Source: JAJDAT01 sp964344185 (GTDB lineage: Bacteria > Nitrospinota > Nitrospinia > Nitrospinales > JAJDAT01). Taken from it: 64,000 nucleotides of DNA. The number at the start of each line of letters is the position of its first letter. Position 1 is the stretch's first letter. The translations under genes were made by a program, and so were the position numbers. This document shows positions 45,881 through 54,364 of this stretch, piece after piece. A model generated the notes under the pieces. That model did no database searches, had not been told where the DNA came from, and saw nothing but the letters and a program-made list of their open reading frames with translations. The stretch spans positions 1-64,000 of the forward strand of contig CAYFMN010000008.1 of the NCBI GenBank assembly GCA_964344185.1. Direction: 5' to 3'.

Positions 45881-46321
45881 TTACATTTTAAGTTTAGCTA
45901 GAAAGATTTTTTCCTGGAAAAGTTGATTTTTGTGCTCCAGGTCACGGAATAACTTTTGATTAGGCTGTTCAATAATGTATGAGACTAAAGGATTATATGA
46001 GTTAATTTCTTTATTTTTGTTGATTAAGCGAGAGTGAATGGCGATAATTAGGCAAAATCCAAAAAAAATGTACTTATTCCCCTTACATTTTTTAAATAGG
46101 TTTGACAAGCTAAGTTTGATCCATTTGAAGAAATTTGTTTCGATCAAGAAAAGATCTTTTCGGAGTTCTTTTCTCCAATTTATCTGGTGACGTTCAATCC
46201 AGTTGTCAAAAGTTCTCAAAGTGAATCCGCAGTTCTTTGCGGCTTCTTGCTTATTGGAACTAGCTCTTATGACAGTTAGAAACCAACGACGATCATTTTC
46301 AGATTTGTTAATAATTTTCAT
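45881..46321 (-). CDS. Hypothetical protein with N-terminal HTH and one membrane segment
   Basis: 146 residues, not recognised. Residues 20-45 (SSNKQEAAKNCGFTLRTFDNWIERH) look like a helix-turn-helix of the Fis or transposase type. A hydrophobic segment near residues 84-98 (KYIFFGFCLIIAIHS) may cross or touch the membrane. It is divergent from the repressor gene at 46499, like early regulators of temperate phages. AT-rich. Confidence 0.45.
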   Translation of the reverse strand: MKIINKSENDRRWFLTVIRASSNKQEAAKNCGFTLRTFDNWIERHQINWRKELRKDLFLIETNFFKWIKLSLSNLFKKCKGNKYIFFGFCLIIAIHSRLINKNKEINSYNPLVSYIIEQPNQKLFRDLEHKNQLFQEKIFLAKLKM

Positions 46322-46498
46322 GGTATTTTAAAAAAATAACTATCAACCCATATGGCCGTATCAAGTTTTCGAAAATTTAGCCGTAGAAATATTTTTGATG
46401 AATATTTTTTCCATTTTTTAAGGAAAAAAAATACAAATAAATTTTTTTGATTATTTTTTGTAATTTTATTCTCTTTTTTCGCAAAGTCAAGAAATAAA
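46322..46498. promoter_or_regulatory. Divergent control region before the repressor
   Basis: 177 very AT-rich bases between divergent regulatory genes. Short symmetric elements include TTTTCGAAAA and a pair ATACAAA / TTTGTAA about 25 bp apart. This is the natural place for repressor operators, but no operator consensus can be fixed from one copy. Confidence 0.4.
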
Positions 46499-47452
46499 AT
46501 GAAAAAAAATTCACTTGGTTCTAGAATTAGAGAGTCTAGAAAACGGAATAACCTGACGCAAGAGCAACTCGCCAATTTTCTGGGAATTTCCAAGCGAACT
46601 GTTGTTTATTATGAAAGTGATAAGAATAGTCCGACAGTTGAAACTCTAAAAGAAATTGCAAAAGTTTGCGATCAATCTCCGGAATATTTGTTGACGGGGA
46701 TTGGTCAAACTAATGATTATAAAAGGGAAAATAGCTCTCAGGCGTTGGTTGGCCGTGGGGAAAGCCAAGAAGAAAATTCTTTCGCTCCCTATGATTTGAT
46801 CGCAGATAGAATCCGTAAATCAGCTAATTTAGTGGGTAGAACCGATTCTGAAATTGCGCGCGTTTTAGGAGTAGCTAGGCAATCAGTCCAAGGTTATAAA
46901 CAAGAAGGAAAGTTTCCTGCGAGTAGGATTGTAAGTTTTTGCCTTAAAAATAATGTTAGTTTAGATTGGATGGCTACTGGTATTGGCCCAATGCATGGAG
47001 AGGAAACAGAAGATGGGTTTCCCGCAGACAGAGAATTGTCGCAAATTGACGTCTCTGAGGTCGCTAGTCGATTGAGCGAGGAAGTTAAATTACATGCAAA
47101 TGGCGATGGAGAAGAATTCGCCGAAGAAGCAGGAGTAGATAGAAGCGATATGAACGATTATCTAGAAGGTAAACGCCTTCCAGCCCCTAGAGACTGCGTT
47201 AGGTTTTTTGAAAAATTTGGTATAAAAACAGGTTGGTTGATTTGGGGTAAAAAAGAGGGACAAGAAGGTAAATCCGTGTTTGCGGAAGAAGCACCAACAA
47301 CTTTTCGAGATAATCGTTTAAAGCGTGCTATTGAACATATTCAATATATTTATGAAAATGCGGATGCTGTTGATGAAGTTGGCCCTTTGTTAGGTCGAAT
47401 AGAAGCCTTACACGATAGAGTTAAAAAAAGAAGAAATCAAAAAATTGGATAA
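46499..47452 (+). CDS. Phage repressor-like protein with three consecutive HTH units
   Basis: 317 residues. Unit 1 (about 6-68) is a classic XRE HTH (LTQEQLANFLGISKRTVVYYE). Unit 2 (about 101-163) is CI-type (SEIARVLGVARQSVQGYKQ). Unit 3 (about 186-250) keeps the fold pattern (FAEEAGVDRSDMNDYLEGK). They end in parallel as LLTGIG, MATGIG and LIWGKK. The last 50 residues are helical and may oligomerise. No S24/LexA-type peptidase domain is present, so SOS self-cleavage is not expected. Likely controls the element's lysogenic state. An alternative is a host-type regulator captured by the element. Confidence 0.75.
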   Translation: MKKNSLGSRIRESRKRNNLTQEQLANFLGISKRTVVYYESDKNSPTVETLKEIAKVCDQSPEYLLTGIGQTNDYKRENSSQALVGRGESQEENSFAPYDLIADRIRKSANLVGRTDSEIARVLGVARQSVQGYKQEGKFPASRIVSFCLKNNVSLDWMATGIGPMHGEETEDGFPADRELSQIDVSEVASRLSEEVKLHANGDGEEFAEEAGVDRSDMNDYLEGKRLPAPRDCVRFFEKFGIKTGWLIWGKKEGQEGKSVFAEEAPTTFRDNRLKRAIEHIQYIYENADAVDEVGPLLGRIEALHDRVKKRRNQKIG

Positions 47453-48178
47453 AATTTTGAGTTTTTAATTCAGGGTTCTAAAAATGGATTGAGTAGCTTT
47501 CGGAAAATTTCATTTTTAGTAATTTCTTTATTTTTTTGGGAAATTTGTTAAATAGCAGATTTTATATCTTTTTCTTTGTGCTTAAAAAATGAAATTAAAA
47601 ACTCCAATATTCTTATTTGAAAATTGAATTTGTTGTTTAAAATTTTTCGAGATTAAAAAATGATTTGACTGCCAAAGGTTGAGTTTGGACATCATTTTTG
47701 GTATGGATAACGGTTGAATTTTGCGACTTAAGATTTCCAGAGTCGATTTTTCCTGAATCACGTTGCTACAAAAATATTTTAAAAAAAATTCCTCGGTTCT
47801 AATTTTCTTTCCTTACAAATTCGGAACTACGCAAACTTAAATTTCTTTTTTTTAGACAGCTTTTTGAATCTTATAAAGTACCCTAAAACAATATAATGTG
47901 CGTTATTTTGGAATTCCGATTTGAGGTGTTTTTTCCCTCAAGTTTTTCTTGTTTGCTGTATAAGTCTCTGGATTTTCATGTCCTCGATCTTTACAATGGT
48001 AACTTATAACTTCTGATTTTAATTTTTTGTGTTGTCCTGATTAAAGTTTCGCCTGCGGCTTTTTTAAATTTTTTAAATAAAAGTTTTGCCTAATAAAAAA
48101 GCCGGCGTTAAACTTCCGTTTGCCATAATTTTGATTTGATGTTTTAAGTGCAATTCTATTCGGTTGTGGAGACCGCTG
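47453..48178. other. Long AT-rich noncoding region
   Basis: About 725 bases without a credible gene on either strand. A 6-bp hairpin TTGAGG/CCTCAA (47921-47941) followed by GTTTTTCTT may be a weak terminator. A stretch GCCTGCGGCTTTTTT lies further on. No tRNA, attachment site or repeat was found. It separates the repressor from the sensor kinase and probably holds the latter's promoter. Confidence 0.5.
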
Positions 48179-49897
48179 ATGTCTAAGATTTTAATTGTTG
48201 AAGATGAAGCCTCGATTGCAAGTTTACTGGAATCTCAATGCCTGGAATTGGGCTTCGAAACAGCGAAAGCGCCAGACCTTAAATCTGCTCGCGAATTATT
48301 CGAGCAACAAAAAACTGATGTTGTATTTTTAGATATTTCTTTGAGAGGAAGTGGCGACGGTTTTGAAGTGGCTGATTTTATTCGTCTAAGAGGCGATACG
48401 CCAATTATCTTTATTACGGGTCATTCAGATTATAAAACTTTGGAGCGAGCGCAAAAATTTCCAAATTCGCAATTTTTAATAAAACCTATAAAAGACATCG
48501 AGATGGAAAAGGCTTTGAAGCAAGCCTTAGGCGAAGTAAAAAAATCCGAAATAAAAACAAAACACAATTTTATTTACGCCACTTTTCGGAAATTAACAGT
48601 TGGCGGTAAATTAGCGGCTTGCTTGGGATCGGTGTTAATTTTAACGGCAGGTTTGTATGTCGCTCTTGTTTCTTTTCTTTATGAAAGTCATAAAAAAGCG
48701 TTTACAGAGCAGATGACAGTCGCCGCAGATTCCATAGGATTTAGCGCGCGCGCGGCGTTAGAATTTGAGGACAGTAGAACCGCTGGTAAATCACTTCAAT
48801 TTTTACGTCAAATCGAGGCGGTCGAGTATGGAGTTCTATTTGCGCCGAATGGCAAAGCTTTTACGCGATATGTGAAAGGGCCTGAGGCGGATTCGACAGA
48901 ACCTCGCATTCTGAAACCCGGTTATGAATTTGCAGACGAACGTTTGGAAATTTTACGTGAGATTAAAATTGAAGGCGAATTGGCCGGCACGGTTTTCTTA
49001 AGAATTAAATTAGATAAGTTTCATTCGGAGCTTGGAAAGTATGTCTGGATAGCTACTGGTTTAGCGGCCTTTTTATTTTGCTTCATCATTTTTATTTTTA
49101 GAAATATCTTACAAGATATTGTTCAGCCTATATTAGATCTGTCTGGACATTCTAGAAAGATAAGGGAGACAGGCGATTACTCCAGCCAAATGGATCATGA
49201 CGCTGAAGACGAAATAGGATCGCTTGTTTCAAATTACAATGAAATGATTCGATCAATTTCGGACTATCAAAAGAATTTAGAGTCGATGGTCGAAGAGCGA
49301 ACTTCTCAACTGCAACAAGCCCTCAATAGAAACGAAAAATATTTAAGAGAAATTCATCACCGCGTTCGCAATCATTTCACGTCGATGATGGCCAGATTGA
49401 AATCACGAGGAGCCGATAGGGAAATTATAGAAACGATATATCGCATGGCGGATCTTCACGAAACTGTATATGATTGCCCAGACGTTTGCAGCATCGATAT
49501 GGAGCGTTATTTGCCAAAAATTCTAAACGGTCTTTGGAAAGTTTACGAACCAAAAACGGTAAATCTGAGAGTTGATTGCGATTCCGTCGCCACTAGCGCT
49601 CAAACGGCCATTACAGTAGGCACCCTGGTTCAGGAGATGGTTTCTAATTCCTTAAAACATGCCTGGCCTAATGGCGGCGTGGGAGAAATTTTAGTTTGTT
49701 TAAAACGTAATGGAAACGATTCTTTAGATTTGACCGTTAAAGATAATGGAGTTGGAGTCCCCATTGGGGAAGAGGAAAATCCTAAATCTTTTGGGATGAA
49801 ATATATTATGGAATGTTACGAGTTGAATCTATTGCGGCCTGTTGAGTTGAGTCGGGAAGGGGGCACTACCTATCGAGTAGCTTTTGAAAACGAATAA
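48179..49897 (+). CDS. Membrane histidine kinase with N-terminal receiver domain (REC-TM-sensor-TM-HAMP-HisKA_2-HATPase)
   Basis: 572 residues from the ATG at 48179, chosen over an upstream TTG because GGAG lies seven bases before it and the receiver starts SKILIVEDEASIA. Receiver residues 1-115 have the phospho-acceptor Asp in VVFLDISLRG (about D52) and Lys in FLIKPIKD. A TM helix lies at about 145-166. The extracytoplasmic CHASE8-like sensor (AADSIGFSARAALEFED) runs to about 285, then TM 2, HAMP and a kinase with REIHHRVRNHF as the His box. The ATP-binding domain has EMVSNSLKHAWPNG and DNGVGV. It lies inside the element between repressor and tail genes, and ends 19 nt from the convergent gene D. 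Confidence 0.82.
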   Translation: MSKILIVEDEASIASLLESQCLELGFETAKAPDLKSARELFEQQKTDVVFLDISLRGSGDGFEVADFIRLRGDTPIIFITGHSDYKTLERAQKFPNSQFLIKPIKDIEMEKALKQALGEVKKSEIKTKHNFIYATFRKLTVGGKLAACLGSVLILTAGLYVALVSFLYESHKKAFTEQMTVAADSIGFSARAALEFEDSRTAGKSLQFLRQIEAVEYGVLFAPNGKAFTRYVKGPEADSTEPRILKPGYEFADERLEILREIKIEGELAGTVFLRIKLDKFHSELGKYVWIATGLAAFLFCFIIFIFRNILQDIVQPILDLSGHSRKIRETGDYSSQMDHDAEDEIGSLVSNYNEMIRSISDYQKNLESMVEERTSQLQQALNRNEKYLREIHHRVRNHFTSMMARLKSRGADREIIETIYRMADLHETVYDCPDVCSIDMERYLPKILNGLWKVYEPKTVNLRVDCDSVATSAQTAITVGTLVQEMVSNSLKHAWPNGGVGEILVCLKRNGNDSLDLTVKDNGVGVPIGEEENPKSFGMKYIMECYELNLLRPVELSREGGTTYRVAFENE

Positions 49898-49916
49898 AAA
49901 CTTTTTAAAAAATATA

Positions 49917-51005
49917 TTAAATAATTCCTTCAAGCCTTATATCCATTTTCCAGCCATTTGAGTCCAATGTGTGGACAACTTGGGTGACTGCAAATTCTTT
50001 ATCTTCTTTGTCTTCGCCTTTTTTGTTTTCAATCATTCTTCGAAATCTTTTTTCAGTTACTAAATCTGGAGCTAATTCGACGATTGTTCCTGGTTTAATC
50101 TTAGTCCTTCCTGGCATTGTCATTTGACCAAATTTATGCTTGCGCTTTAAGTTTTGATATTGGCCTCTTGCCACTTTGATTGCATGATTGCCGTCTTGAA
50201 AAACTCCTTGGATTATTAATGGAACACCCTCTCCATCAGAATCTTCGGGATATACAACTTCTTCCAAGACAGCTTCTTTTGGATTCCACCATTTTGCAAT
50301 CACATGTGAATAATTATTTCGATTATTATGATCGACAAAATAACGCGTTACTTCCTTGGGGCTTAAAACGACAGGAGCTGTTTTTTTATACCCGGTTTTG
50401 TTTCTGTCAATAATGGTTAGAGTATTATTTTTTATCGAGAAGTCTGCTCCTTCTTTCTCTGCCATTCTTCTTAATAGGTTCAAGTCGCTTTCGTTCGTTT
50501 GAGCTATATGATGATGCAATAGTCCTGAGGTTCCCAAACGGACATCGTGTTTTAAATTTAGATTTTGGTATTCCTCACGAGAAGTGATTTCTTCCGCCAA
50601 TTGCTCTATGGTTAGGTTTTCATAAGCCCCAGTACGTTTTATATAGAGACTAGAGCTATAATCGATTGACGTGCATGAGAGTTGGTACATATTGGGAGCT
50701 CCAATAAACTCTATATCTTCAATAGTGAAATCCCCATAGCTCTCAAGTTCGCCTCTTTTATAACCAAGCTTAATCCTTATCTTGCCGCCTATCCGGGGTA
50801 TTTTGAGTGAATCGCAGGGGTCCGCTACTTGTATTCTTAGTTTATCGGCTGCGCCTTCAATCTCATCGATAAGTTTAATGGATTTTACGAGATCTGCAAA
50901 TTTCGACGTTAAATTTGGAGAGTCGTCAGAAAGAGTTTCCGATCTGCTAGCGTATCTAATTTCATATAGAGGAATAATGCAGTTTGGCATAGCGGTTTCA
51001 ATCAA
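49917..51005 (-). CDS. D: Phage late control protein D (tail hub, P2 gpD-like)
   Basis: 362 residues. Baseplate hub component related to VgrG/gp27; it forms the ring through which the tube ends. Recognisable parts are EIEGAADKLRIQVADP near residue 45, YGDFTIEDIEF, LNLLRRMAEKEGADFSIKN and the C-terminal tail ending HTLDSNGWKMDIRLEG. It is the last gene of the minus-strand tail cluster, overlapping gene X by 8 nt. No ogr/delta-type late activator follows it, unlike in P2. Confidence 0.88.
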   Translation of the reverse strand: MIETAMPNCIIPLYEIRYASRSETLSDDSPNLTSKFADLVKSIKLIDEIEGAADKLRIQVADPCDSLKIPRIGGKIRIKLGYKRGELESYGDFTIEDIEFIGAPNMYQLSCTSIDYSSSLYIKRTGAYENLTIEQLAEEITSREEYQNLNLKHDVRLGTSGLLHHHIAQTNESDLNLLRRMAEKEGADFSIKNNTLTIIDRNKTGYKKTAPVVLSPKEVTRYFVDHNNRNNYSHVIAKWWNPKEAVLEEVVYPEDSDGEGVPLIIQGVFQDGNHAIKVARGQYQNLKRKHKFGQMTMPGRTKIKPGTIVELAPDLVTEKRFRRMIENKKGEDKEDKEFAVTQVVHTLDSNGWKMDIRLEGII

Positions 51006-51216
51006 GTCCTAATGAAATATACTCTCGTTCACTTATAGAATTGGAAAGATCTGGAAAAGTAATCACAATATCGGCAGGCAGTGATAAAGGCTGCTTGGCC
51101 AAATCTTGATTTGCTTCCAAGACTTGTTCTACAACTCTTCCTCTCAGAGTTCCATATTGGCGATAGCAGACTAAATCCAACCGATCACCTTCTTGTGTGT
51201 TGTAGGTTGCGCTCAT
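50998..51216 (-). CDS. X: Tail protein X (P2 gpX-like, LysM)
   Basis: 72 residues. Starts with a LysM-like motif (YNTQEGDRLDLVCYRQYGT) and the LEANQDLAKQPLSLPADIVITFP segment typical of gpX. Small tail-completion protein. Eleven bases follow the end of gene U. Confidence 0.88.
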   Translation of the reverse strand: MSATYNTQEGDRLDLVCYRQYGTLRGRVVEQVLEANQDLAKQPLSLPADIVITFPDLSNSISEREYISLGLD

Positions 51217-51226
51217 AATTAAAATA

Positions 51227-51634
51227 TTATTGGTTAGATGGTTTGCAAGGATGATGACGCGTAAATTGTAAAACTAAAGCTTGTTTTCTTGGGGTACCGT
51301 CTTTCATTAAAGCGGATTGGTCTTCTTGAACTGATTTTAAAAACCAAGAACCCAGTACGTCTCCATTTCCTGAAGTTAACATTCTGGGTTCGCCTGTCTC
51401 TCCCAAAACCCTCAATAGGTTTGGAATTTGATCGGTCTGTGTGCGAGGAGCCGCTGGAAAAATAACTCCTCGAACGGTGATAGTTTCAGCGGGAATTCCA
51501 GTCGATTGAACTTTTGCATTGGCGTTAATGATACCGTGCGAAGGTAAGCTGGCTTGCCACGTTCGGGTGAGCTCGCTATGGGCAAAAGAATCGACAGAAA
51601 AATTAAATGGCCCCCACTTCATTAAAGCTGTCAT
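51227..51634 (-). CDS. U: Tail protein U (P2 gpU-like)
   Basis: 135 residues. Tail terminator/completion protein between the tape measure and X. Family features are the N-terminal MKWGPFNFSVD, the central ETITVRGVIFPA with IPNLLRVLGETGEPRML, and the C-terminal ALVLQFTRH. Confidence 0.85.
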   Translation of the reverse strand: MTALMKWGPFNFSVDSFAHSELTRTWQASLPSHGIINANAKVQSTGIPAETITVRGVIFPAAPRTQTDQIPNLLRVLGETGEPRMLTSGNGDVLGSWFLKSVQEDQSALMKDGTPRKQALVLQFTRHHPCKPSNQ

Positions 51635-51656
51635 GATTTTAAACTCCTAAGATAAA

Positions 51657-53222
51657 TTAAGCAGAGACTAAACCAGGGGCGTTATCGCTCAATGAAGATC
51701 TAAGCGCTTTCTGAGTTTCGATTGCTATATCCTGCCCAATAGTTGAAGGATCAAGATCGGTGCCAGCGCTGTTGATATTGACATTAATTCCGCCAAAATT
51801 GTTTACGTTAGTAGCGCTGTTTGATAGTTGATTAGAGTTGTTGTAGTAGCCCGCTTCTTGATCAGGATTAAAGTAGCTAGGTAGCTGACTTGTCCCATTA
51901 CTTACCCCTTTATAAGGGTTTTCTAAGGTCATTATAATATCTGGTTTCGTGTTGGTTATTAGACTAAGATTTATTGGATCAGGAAGGTCTGATCTTCTTG
52001 AAGTTTCTCGATCATTTATAGTTTCACGCTGTCTTGGAAAAAATTTTGTTGTCGCAAGTTTTCTCGGGCCAGGGATTTTGGAGGCTGGTTTAACTCCACT
52101 ACTTTCAATTTTTGCGCGTTGTACTGGTGAGATATTTGTATTGCCCAGCTCTCTTGGCTCAGAGATTTGGGGCATTTGTTCGATCTCTCTACTTTCAATT
52201 TTTGAGCGTTTTACTGGGGAAATAATGGTCTTGACCGGTTTTCTTGGCCCAGGGGTTTTGGGAGCTAGATCGATTCTACTCTTAGATATTTTTGTAGGTT
52301 CTATTTTTAGAATCTCTGCAGTATCGAGTTTTTTTGGAACATGTATTTGAGGTGCTGGTTTTATCCCACCATCTTTTATTATTGTAGGGGGTTTTATTTG
52401 GGGATTTTTTGTTGCGATTAGTTTCCTTGAACCAAGTACTTTTGGTGCTTGTTTAACATCACTATTAGTTGCTTTTATCGGTTCTATTTTAGGAATTTCT
52501 GTAGTATCGAGTTTTATTGGGTCAGATATTTTCGGTACTGGTTTGGCTCTATTTTTTAGAAGTTTTTGACGTCGTCGTGGGAGAGGCCTTGTTTGATCAT
52601 CAAGATGTCTAAAAAGTTCTTTATGAAGTTTAAATTGTTCTCTTTTTTTAACAGTATCAGTTTTCTTTTTTTCACGCTGCTTTTCTTCGTGATTGATTTT
52701 AACAAGTTTTGCTTTAAGTTGAGTTAATTGCTCCTTTATTTCTTTTTTATTTGGCTGATCAAGTTTCTTAAGGGCGACTAGTAATGTGTCTATTCCGGCG
52801 ATAGTTCCGAGCCTATCTGTTATTGATAGCTTATTCCAAAAATCAGCAGTAGCTTTCCCCGCTTGTTGAACTTTTTTGAACCTTGATAGAACAAGTCCGA
52901 ATATTCCAAGAGCTTTCGCTTCTTCAGGATTTTTTTTCACTTCTTTGTAAAGCTGATCAAGGGCAAGACCTGTACCAACAGCACCAAAAGTAAAATTAAG
53001 GGCCTTCATTAATTTTTCATCTTTAGAGTTTAGAGGTTTTCCTTTACCAGTTTTGAAATCAAACCTCTTACCTCCTTTTATTAACTTAGATGCGTCCTTA
53101 ACTTTTTTACTTTTATTAAAGAGTATTCTAGCGTCATTTATTTTTTTAAGAATTTTCCCAAGCTTGAAGGTTCTATAGGCAGCGCTAAGTCCAGCAAGAA
53201 GAGGTATTAATTGAAGAGCCAT
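51657..53222 (-). CDS. T: Tape measure protein (gene T position) with 30-residue repeats
   Basis: 521 residues, short for a P2-type tape measure (gpT is 815). It occupies the T position between E and U. The N-terminal third is helical and basic, with one hydrophobic stretch (ALNFTFGAVGTGLALDQL). Residues 160-225 are a charged coiled-coil-like part. Residues 230-410 are six tandem units of 30 or 31 residues, each opening with a PKI.GPRKL-like phrase. The C terminus (NNFGGINVNINSAGTD, then a helix ending SDNAPGLVSA) matches gpT-type ends. Tape measure length sets tail length, so the tail should be shorter than that of P2. Confidence 0.75.
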   Translation of the reverse strand: MALQLIPLLAGLSAAYRTFKLGKILKKINDARILFNKSKKVKDASKLIKGGKRFDFKTGKGKPLNSKDEKLMKALNFTFGAVGTGLALDQLYKEVKKNPEEAKALGIFGLVLSRFKKVQQAGKATADFWNKLSITDRLGTIAGIDTLLVALKKLDQPNKKEIKEQLTQLKAKLVKINHEEKQREKKKTDTVKKREQFKLHKELFRHLDDQTRPLPRRRQKLLKNRAKPVPKISDPIKLDTTEIPKIEPIKATNSDVKQAPKVLGSRKLIATKNPQIKPPTIIKDGGIKPAPQIHVPKKLDTAEILKIEPTKISKSRIDLAPKTPGPRKPVKTIISPVKRSKIESREIEQMPQISEPRELGNTNISPVQRAKIESSGVKPASKIPGPRKLATTKFFPRQRETINDRETSRRSDLPDPINLSLITNTKPDIIMTLENPYKGVSNGTSQLPSYFNPDQEAGYYNNSNQLSNSATNVNNFGGINVNINSAGTDLDPSTIGQDIAIETQKALRSSLSDNAPGLVSA

Positions 53223-53283
53223 TTTTTTATGATTATATTTTTAGTATCAAGAGTTTAATTTTTTGCTTTTAAGCGACAAAAAA

Positions 53284-53403
53284 TTAGTCATCATAGGGGT
53301 TATATTTTTTGGGTTTTTCCCTTGAGGTTAAGGGAACTAAAATGCGACCCTGTAAATATATACTATGGTTGATTTTTACTTTTTTCTTAACCCTATTTGC
53401 CAT
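53284..53403 (-). CDS. Possible small basic protein between E' and T
   Basis: 39 codons from ATG to TAA in the 222-nt gap between E' and the tape measure gene. The product is Lys/Arg-rich (MANRVKKKVKINHSIY...) and ends NPYDD. No ribosome binding site is visible, so this is tentative; P2-like phages usually have no gene here. Confidence 0.25.
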   Translation of the reverse strand: MANRVKKKVKINHSIYLQGRILVPLTSREKPKKYNPYDD

Positions 53404-53444
53404 GGTTTCGATAAAGATTGGAAAACCCTAGGCGAGGGTGATAG

Positions 53445-53842
53445 TTATTTTCTGGCTAAAATTTCTTGTAACGTATTTAACCATTCCATCACTTCCTCGC
53501 CGGTCAGTTCCATTGTTTCGTTCAGTCCCCATCCCAGTTCTCGGCAGAGCATCACAACTACTCGCCTACAATCTGCGGGACTTAGGATAAAAAATCTGAA
53601 TAAGCTTCCTGGAGTTTGTTGTAATCGACTAATGTTAATGATTCTATTAGTTCGGGTGAATTTTCTGTAAGGTTGGAAAATAATTCTACCTCTTTTTCTT
53701 CATCCGTTTTACCGATTTTAGAGGCTGTAATCATGTCTTTTACGCGCGGCATCCGTAGACGAAGGGATTTAACTTCGACTCCCTTTAGGTCTACTGGAAA
53801 ATCAAGTTCGATATCTACATAACTCTGAAGTTTATTCGTCAT
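53445..53842 (-). CDS. E: Tail assembly chaperone E with -1 frameshift product E+E'
   Basis: The zero frame (53582-53842) gives an 86-residue gpE-like protein with LRLRMPRVKDMI and LTLVDYNKLQEAYSDFL. One codon before its end lies T-TTT-TTA (53588-53594). After a -1 shift the frame opens for 47 codons (ILSPADCRRVVVML..ELGWGLNETM, ending LARK) and stops at 53445, giving a 132-residue fusion. P2 makes E and E+E' the same way, and both products guide tail tube assembly around the tape measure. The start ATG overlaps the FII stop. Confidence 0.85.
53588..53594 (-). promoter_or_regulatory. Programmed -1 ribosomal frameshift site
   Basis: Slippery heptamer T TTT TTA in the zero frame of gene E, two codons before the zero-frame stop; matches the X XXY YYZ rule. 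Confidence 0.85.
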
Positions 53843-54348
53843 TATAATCCGATAGCTCCTCTCAATGCTTCAAGTTGATCTTCGCCGTTAATGATACGTT
53901 TCATATTTTCTAAATCGATTTCGATTAGATCTGTACCATCTTCGGTATATTTGTAGTAGCGGCAAGCGACCATTACTTTCATAGTTGCTTTTTCACCCGC
54001 TTTCCAATTTCCCATATCAACTTCTCGCCAAATTCCTCTGATTTCGACCGTAATAGGGAAAACGGTTCCTTCTTCGTTTTCGGCGGCTCCGCGCATGGTC
54101 AAAGGAACGTCGTTGCCTGGAGCTAATCCGAATCGGCGGATTACCTCTCCGGAATACTCTGTTAAAGTGAACTCGCATTCCATTTTTTCCATGCCCATGT
54201 CGATTTCTATTGGCATATCCATGCCGCCACCGCGGAATTCTTCGGTTTTGAGCATCAATTTGGGCAGAGTCAATTCTTCAATTTTGCCTGCATAACCTTC
54301 TCCGTCTACGGAAAGGTTGAAATTTTTTAAAATAACGCTGTTAAGCAT
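53842..54348 (-). CDS. FII: Major tail tube protein FII
   Basis: 168 residues (P2 FII is 172). Forms the inner tube of the contractile tail. Recognisable blocks are YAGKIEELTLPKL, a GGGMDMPIEIDMGMEKME segment, YSGEVIRRFGL and VEIRGIWREVDMGNWKAGEK. It follows FI by 16 nt and its stop overlaps the start of E. Confidence 0.93.
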   Translation of the reverse strand: MLNSVILKNFNLSVDGEGYAGKIEELTLPKLMLKTEEFRGGGMDMPIEIDMGMEKMECEFTLTEYSGEVIRRFGLAPGNDVPLTMRGAAENEEGTVFPITVEIRGIWREVDMGNWKAGEKATMKVMVACRYYKYTEDGTDLIEIDLENMKRIINGEDQLEALRGAIGL

Positions 54349-54364
54349 TTAACTATTCTCCAAA

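Noticed and set aside
46318..46593. 91-residue minus-strand ORF across the repressor start
   Set aside because: Antisense to the well-supported HTH gene and with no independent evidence.
53365..53670. 101-residue plus-strand ORF opposite E/E'
   Set aside because: Shadow of the E' frame and the tail gene spacer.
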